This document shows, piece after piece, positions 58,484-64,000 of a stretch of DNA of 64,000 nt. The DNA is from Streptomyces dioscori. GTDB taxonomy: Bacteria; Actinomycetota; Actinomycetes; Streptomycetales; Streptomycetaceae. The position numbers and the translations under genes are program-made. The notes under the pieces were generated by a model that saw nothing but the letters and a program-made list of their open reading frames with translations, did not search any database and had not been told where the DNA came from. Every line of letters starts with the position of its first letter. Position 1 is the stretch's first letter. The stretch is from the NCBI RefSeq assembly GCF_003024195.1, contig NZ_KZ679052.1:62001-126000 (forward strand), read 5' to 3'.

Positions 58484-59652
58484 GCGTGCGGACGAGGGAC
58501 AGCCTCGGCGGACGGGCGGCCGTCGTCGGGATAGGGGCCACCGAGTTCTCCAAGGACTCGGGGCGCAGCGAGCTGCGGCTCGCCGTGGAGGCGGTGCGGG
58601 CCGCGCTGGACGACGCGGGGCTCACACCGGGGGATGTGGACGGCCTGGTGACGTTCACGATGGACACGAGCCCCGAGATCACCGTCGCCCAGGCGGCCGG
58701 CATGGGCGAGCTGTCGTTCTTCTCCCGGATCCACTACGGCGGCGGGGCGGCCTGCGCGACCGTCCAGCAGGCGGCGCTGGCGGTGGCCTCGGGCGTGGCC
58801 GAGGTGGTGGTCTGCTACCGGGCGTTCAACGAGCGGTCAGGGCGGAGATTCGGCTCCGGGGTGCAGCGCCGGACGCCGTCCGCCGAGGGCGCGGCGCTCG
58901 GCTGGGCGCTGCCGTTCGGACTGCTCACGCCCGCGTCGTGGGTGGCGATGGCGGCCCAGCGCTATCTGCACACGTACGGGCTGACCTCGGAGGCGTTCGG
59001 GCAGGTCGCGGTCGTCGACCGGAAGTACGCGGCGACCAACCCGGCGGCGTACTTCCACGGCAGACCGATCTCGCTCGCGGACCATGCGGCGTCCCGCTGG
59101 ATCGTCGAGCCGCTGCGGCTGCTCGACTGCTGCCAGGAGACGGACGGCGGACAGGCGTTGGTCGTCACCTCGGTGGAGCGGGCGCGCGACCTCCCGCGTC
59201 CGCCGGCCGTGATCGTCGCGGCCGCCCAGGGCGCGGGGCGGGCCCAGGAGCAGATGACGAGTTTCTACCGGGACGATCTGACGGGGCTGGCGGAGATGGG
59301 TGTGGTGGCGCGGCAGCTGTGGCGTACGTCGGGGCTGACGCCGGCCGGGATCGACGTCGGGATCCTGTACGACCACTTCACGCCGTTCGTGCTGACGCAA
59401 CTGGAGGAGTTCGGGTTCTGCAAGCCGGGTGAGGCCGCGGACTTCGTGGCGGAGGAGCGGCTGCCGTTGAACACCCACGGAGGGCAGCTCGGGGAGGCGT
59501 ATCTGCACGGGATGAACGGAGTGGCGGAAGGGGTCAGGCAACTGCGCGGTTCGGCCGTGAACCAGATACCCGGGGCTCGGCGGGTGCTGGTGACGGCGGG
59601 GACGGGTGTGCCGACCTCGGGGCTGATCCTGGGGTCGGACGACCGGGCCTGA
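58480..59652 (+). CDS. Thiolase-like lipid-transfer protein, Ltp2-like aldolase
   Basis: 390-residue thiolase-superfamily protein of the SCP-x/Ltp group without the usual thiolase Cys-His-Cys set. GIGATEFSKDSGRSELRLAVEA opens it. HYGGGAACATVQQAALAVASG lies near 85, and NTHGGQLGEAYLHGMNGVAEG near the end. Ltp2 in mycobacteria cleaves the beta-hydroxy side chain of steroid-CoA by retro-aldol reaction, releasing propionyl-CoA, and needs the DUF35 domain of ChsH2. The ATG overlaps the preceding stop (ATGA). It is last in the operon. Confidence 0.86.
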   Translation: MSVRTRDSLGGRAAVVGIGATEFSKDSGRSELRLAVEAVRAALDDAGLTPGDVDGLVTFTMDTSPEITVAQAAGMGELSFFSRIHYGGGAACATVQQAALAVASGVAEVVVCYRAFNERSGRRFGSGVQRRTPSAEGAALGWALPFGLLTPASWVAMAAQRYLHTYGLTSEAFGQVAVVDRKYAATNPAAYFHGRPISLADHAASRWIVEPLRLLDCCQETDGGQALVVTSVERARDLPRPPAVIVAAAQGAGRAQEQMTSFYRDDLTGLAEMGVVARQLWRTSGLTPAGIDVGILYDHFTPFVLTQLEEFGFCKPGEAADFVAEERLPLNTHGGQLGEAYLHGMNGVAEGVRQLRGSAVNQIPGARRVLVTAGTGVPTSGLILGSDDRA

Positions 59653-59766
59653 TCCAGGGGTCCGCCCGATCCCCGGTTCGGACGATCGGGGCTGATTGCG
59701 GGGCGGACGGATGAACGTGGCGCGTGTCCGGGCCCTACAGCGAGGGCGGGGCCGTTGACTCGGCCT

Positions 59767-60747
59767 ATGCGTTGGCTGCGATGTCACAAGATGATCGTCG
59801 GATTCGGGTTCGTGCTGCTCCTGCTGGGGCTCACGGCGGCACCACCGGCACAGGCGGGGCCCTGGTCACCGGGTACTGCCGCTCCGGTGGTCTCCCCCGG
59901 CCGGGAGCCCGGCGTCCCCGAATCCGGTGTCCGGGAGTCCGGTGTCCGCGAATCCGGCGTCCGGGAGCCCGGTGTCCGGGAATCCGGTGTCCGGGAATCC
60001 GGTGTCCGGGAGTCCGGCGCGAGACCCAAGGCGGTCACGTTCAAGGGCCGGGCGTTCGACACCTGCCGGGCGCCGTCCGCGGACACCATGCGCCGGTGGC
60101 GGGCGTCCCCGTACCGGGCGGTGGGTGTCTACTTCGGCGGGCGCGGGCGGGCCTGCCGGTCACAGCCCCATCTGAGTCACCGCTGGATGCGGACGGTGCG
60201 GGACCAGGGCTGGCGGGTCCTGCCGCTGTACGTGGGCTCGCAGTCGACCTGTGTGTTCGCGCGGCACAAGAAGAACGTACGGATCGGCCGGCATCCCTGG
60301 AAGCAGGGGACGGCGGAGGCCCGCGACGCGGTGAAGAGGGCGGCGGCGCTCGGGATGAGGCCCGGCAGCCCGCTCTTCCTGGACATGGAGGCCTATGCCT
60401 ACCGGAACAAGAAGTGTGCCCGCACCACGCTCCTGTTCGTGCGGGGGTGGAACCGCGAGGTGTCGCGCCGGGGGTATCTGCCGGGGTTCTACAGCAGCGC
60501 CGCGTCGGGCGTCGCCCACATGGAGCGCTCGCGGCGGGCCGGGGTACGGGATCTGCCGTCGGTGGTGTGGTTCGCGCGCTGGGGCGTGAAGAACGGGCTG
60601 CACCGTGAGCCCGTACTGCGGAAGACCGCGTGGGCGCCCGCGCGGCGCATCCACCAGTACGCGGGGAACGTACGGGAACGGCACGGCGGCCGGACGCTGC
60701 TGATCGACCGCAATCTGATGCACGCGCCGGTCGCACGAGTCGACTGA
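59767..60747 (+). CDS. Secreted DUF1906 (glycoside-hydrolase-like) protein
   Basis: 326 residues. A signal peptide (~1-30, ending PPAQA) is followed by a run of seven 5-residue units (Gly-Val-Arg-Glu-Ser type), then DUF1906, a TIM-barrel domain like Rv2525c, from FDTCRAPSADTMRRWRAS onward. YRAVGVYFGGRGRAC, LPLYVGSQ and LFLDMEAYAY (acidic pair at a barrel strand end) fit that family; DRNLM near the end is also typical. A cell-wall glycan target is supposed but unproven. The ATG at 59767 is chosen; a TTG four codons upstream exists. No Shine-Dalgarno sequence is seen. Confidence 0.84.
   Translation: MRWLRCHKMIVGFGFVLLLLGLTAAPPAQAGPWSPGTAAPVVSPGREPGVPESGVRESGVRESGVREPGVRESGVRESGVRESGARPKAVTFKGRAFDTCRAPSADTMRRWRASPYRAVGVYFGGRGRACRSQPHLSHRWMRTVRDQGWRVLPLYVGSQSTCVFARHKKNVRIGRHPWKQGTAEARDAVKRAAALGMRPGSPLFLDMEAYAYRNKKCARTTLLFVRGWNREVSRRGYLPGFYSSAASGVAHMERSRRAGVRDLPSVVWFARWGVKNGLHREPVLRKTAWAPARRIHQYAGNVRERHGGRTLLIDRNLMHAPVARVD
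59911..60015. repeat. 15-bp tandem repeat, seven copies
   Basis: GGTGTCCGGGAGTCC-like units in frame with the DUF1906 gene, coding the Gly-Val-Arg-Glu-Ser/Pro linker. Confidence 0.9.
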
Positions 60748-60762
60748 GCTGTCGCGGGCGCT

Positions 60763-60813
60763 GTGCGGAGCGGCCCTCGTACGCGGACCGTGCGGAGCGG
60801 CCCTCGTACGCGG
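60763..60813. repeat. 24-bp direct repeat, two copies
   Basis: GTGCGGAGCGGCCCTCGTAC plus GCGG at 60763-60786 and again at 60790-60813, just after the DUF1906 gene. A hairpin with one mismatch at 60924-60949 lies between it and the sigma factor gene. Confidence 0.8.
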
Positions 60814-61022
60814 TCGTACTACTCCGGCACCATGCCGGGGGCCGGACTACTGCGGTGGGAGTGTGCGGGGGCCCGTCTCTCAGGGGTGAACCCTCAGGGG
60901 TCCTGAGCCTCGTGTCCACCTTCAGGAGGTGGGGCCTGCCCCCCTCCTACAACCTGAGGCGGACAAGGCTTCGGGACCTGCGGCCGATCCGCTGGAGTAG
61001 GGGGCGATCCTAGCGTGGAGCC

Positions 61023-61568
61023 ATGACCACACCCGTCTGCACCAGCGCTTCGAACGTGGCGACGCGGACCCATGCGTACCCGTCGTTCTCCTCGTACGTG
61101 AGGGCTCGCCAACCCGTGTTGCTGCGTACCGCGCGCTCGCTGACCGCGAACCCGTGCGACGCCGAGGATCTGCTGCAGACCGCCCTCACCAAGACGTATG
61201 TCGCCTGGGAGCGGATCGAGGACCACCGGGCGCTCGACGGATATGTGCGGCGGGCGCTGCTGAACACGCGGACGTCGCAGTGGCGCAAGCGGAAGGTCGA
61301 CGAGTTCGCGTGCGACGAGATGCCGGAGCCGCAGGTTCCGCCGGCCGGGGACCCGGCGGAGCAGCAGGCGCTGCACGATGCGATGTGGCGCGCGATCATG
61401 AAGCTGCCCGCCCGGCAGCGGGCGATGGTCGTCCTGCGGTACTACGAGGACCTGAGCGAGGCGCAGACGGCGGAGGTGCTGGGTGTGTCGATCGGTACGG
61501 TCAAGTCGGCCGTGTCGCGCGCGCTGGGCAAGCTCCGTGAGGACCCTGAGCTGGGCCCCGTGCGCTGA
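61023..61568 (+). CDS. ECF sigma factor, SigE family
   Basis: 181-residue sigma-70 of the actinobacterial SigE-type ECF group. Region 2 (~25-95) has RTARSLTANPCDAEDLLQTALTKTYVAW and GYVRRALLNTRTSQWRKRK. Region 4 (~125-175) has LPARQRAMVVLRYYEDLS followed by the helix-turn-helix AQTAEVLGVSIGTVKSAVSRAL. No anti-sigma gene follows, as is usual for this group. The ATG at 61023 stands behind a weak site. It would direct RNA polymerase to stress- or envelope-type promoters; the targets are unknown. Confidence 0.9.
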   Translation: MTTPVCTSASNVATRTHAYPSFSSYVRARQPVLLRTARSLTANPCDAEDLLQTALTKTYVAWERIEDHRALDGYVRRALLNTRTSQWRKRKVDEFACDEMPEPQVPPAGDPAEQQALHDAMWRAIMKLPARQRAMVVLRYYEDLSEAQTAEVLGVSIGTVKSAVSRALGKLREDPELGPVR

Positions 61569-61646
61569 CCGGCGTCTTGGAGGCACAGAGCGCGGAAGCG
61601 GGCAAGCAATCCTCGCCGTGACGTGATCGATCACCCCGGAGTAGTG

Positions 61647-61664
61647 ACATACCGCGCGGTATGT
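61647..61664. promoter_or_regulatory. 18-bp palindrome, TetR-type operator of the acyl-CoA ligase
   Basis: ACATACCGCGCGGTATGT is a perfect palindrome 60 bp before the ligase start. TACCG(N)CGGTA-like sites are typical of TetR-family fatty-acid regulators. No regulator gene is in the window. Confidence 0.6.
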
Positions 61665-61723
61665 GAGCAGAATCAGCCCAACCCTTACTACCGCGTAGGC
61701 AATGTCGCCCCCGGGAGGACGCC

Positions 61724-63382
<1,659 letters not shown>

Positions 63383-63404
63383 CGGACACAGCGGGCGATA
63401 AGTG

Positions 63405-63446
63405 CGGGTTGGGGCGTTGTTTCACGTGAAACAACGCCCCAACCCG
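63405..63446. terminator. 42-bp perfect palindrome with a parS core
   Basis: The exact parS GTTTCACGTGAAAC (63419-63432) sits in the centre of a 42-bp perfect inverted repeat between two convergent genes, with GGGTTGGGGCG/CGCCCCAACCC arms. It can act as a two-way terminator in RNA and as a ParB site in DNA. Confidence 0.9.
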
Positions 63447-63501
63447 TATGTGTGCACGCGTGGTTGAGGCGGCCGGGTGCACGCGTGGGCTGGGGCGACG
63501 C

Positions 63502-64000
63502 TCAGTTCGTGCCGATGCGGGCCAGCAGATCCACGATCCGGTCCTGGACCTCGGCGCTCGTCGATCGCTCGGCCAGGAACAGCACCGTCTCCCCCGCGGC
63601 CAGCCGCGGCAGCTCGGTCTGATCGACGGCCGCGGTGTAGACGACCAGCGGGGTGCGGTTGAGCTGGCCGTTCGCGCGCAGCCAGTCGACGATCCCGGCG
63701 CGTCGGCGGCGTACCTGCATCAGGTCCATCACCACCAGGTTCGGCCGCATCTGCCCGGCCAGCGTGACGGCGTCCTCGTCGGACGAGGCCCGCGCGACCT
63801 GCATTCCGCGCCGCTCCAGCGTCGAGGTCAGCGCGAGCGCGATCTCCGCGTGCTCCTCGATGAGGAGAACCCGCGGCGGATGCTGCTCGCTGTCGCGCGG
63901 AGACAACGCCTTGAGGAGTACGGCGGGGTCGGCGCCGTACGCCGCCTCGCGTGTCGCCTGACCGAGACCGGCGGTCACCAGGACCGGCACCTCGGCGGCG
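63502..64000 (-). CDS. Receiver-domain protein, N-terminus beyond window
   Basis: The frame is open to the right edge, so this is the last ~165 residues of a larger protein. A response-regulator receiver domain (~45-160 of this part) has the acidic pair in VLLIEEHAE, the phospho-acceptor Asp in LVVMDLM and the Thr in VVYTAA; the usual Lys is absent (VLFLAER). Before it, PVLVTAGLGQATREAAYGADP looks like the end of another receiver or ATPase module, so a hybrid histidine kinase or tandem receiver is likely. An in-frame GTG at 63990 is not taken as the start. The stop is 56 bp from the parS palindrome. Confidence 0.7.
   Translation of the reverse strand, partial: AAEVPVLVTAGLGQATREAAYGADPAVLLKALSPRDSEQHPPRVLLIEEHAEIALALTSTLERRGMQVARASSDEDAVTLAGQMRPNLVVMDLMQVRRRRAGIVDWLRANGQLNRTPLVVYTAAVDQTELPRLAAGETVLFLAERSTSAEVQDRIVDLLARIGTN

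Overview
The window is chromosomal DNA from a Streptomyces (very GC-rich, GTG starts common, clear Shine-Dalgarno sites, many 4-base stop/start overlaps). It appears to come from the chromosome core near the replication origin. Five 14-bp ParB-binding parS sites or close variants and an intergenic cluster of DnaA boxes are present. Most genes are conserved housekeeping genes in an order that, from memory, resembles the S. coelicolor block that starts at cydAB. I could not run a search, so that synteny statement is recall.

Layout. 1-2.3 kb: the C-terminally cut metallophosphoesterase and a LacI-type repressor. 2.7-12 kb: a HisC-like aminotransferase, then the cytochrome bd cluster cydA-cydB-cydCD behind a perfect Rex operator (NADH/NAD+ sensing) and followed by an orphan GAF-domain histidine kinase. 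Three parS sites lie between cydB and cydCD, and the third contains the cydCD start codon. 12-20 kb: secreted M23 peptidase, HAD phosphatase, F420-type oxidoreductase, KptA RNA phosphotransferase, MerR regulator, a ferritin-like hydrolase and an EphD-like hydrolase/SDR fusion, headed by an M24 peptidase gene wrecked by an internal deletion. 20.6-24.3 kb: two ABC-2 exporter ATPase/permease pairs. 24.4-28.7 kb: a small conserved protein, HAD phosphatase, serS, the DnaA-box cluster and pheA. 28.8-34.3 kb: a copper-handling operon (YcnI, Sco1, PCuAC, CopC-CopD fusion) ending in a Tat-exported DyP peroxidase. 34.5-51.7 kb: membrane protein, anti-sigma-like ATPases, a Tat-exported intradiol dioxygenase, CitG-like protein, MFS transporter, MocR regulator, aminopeptidase P, a degenerate PPM phosphatase, a primase-polymerase-like protein, SEC-C protein, glycerophosphodiesterase, HtrA-like protease and tRNA-Ser(UGA).

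Right of the tRNA the content looks accessory up to about 60.7 kb. It holds a shortened HAD gene, a primase-polymerase gene with a LexA-like box, a small secreted protein, and a five-gene coupled operon that matches the mycobacterial igr set (two acyl-CoA dehydrogenases, MaoC-DUF35, MaoC, thiolase-like Ltp2) for removing a steroid-type propionyl side chain. A DUF1906 secreted protein follows. The core seems to resume with a SigE-family ECF sigma factor, a fatty-acyl-CoA ligase with an 18-bp TetR-type palindrome, and the end of a receiver-domain protein cut by the window edge.

A running theme is short tandem repeats (9 to 48 bp) inside or next to genes, including a six-fold 21-bp repeat in which every copy carries its own in-frame ATG. 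A 12-bp palindrome, CACGCGCGCGTG, also recurs six times.
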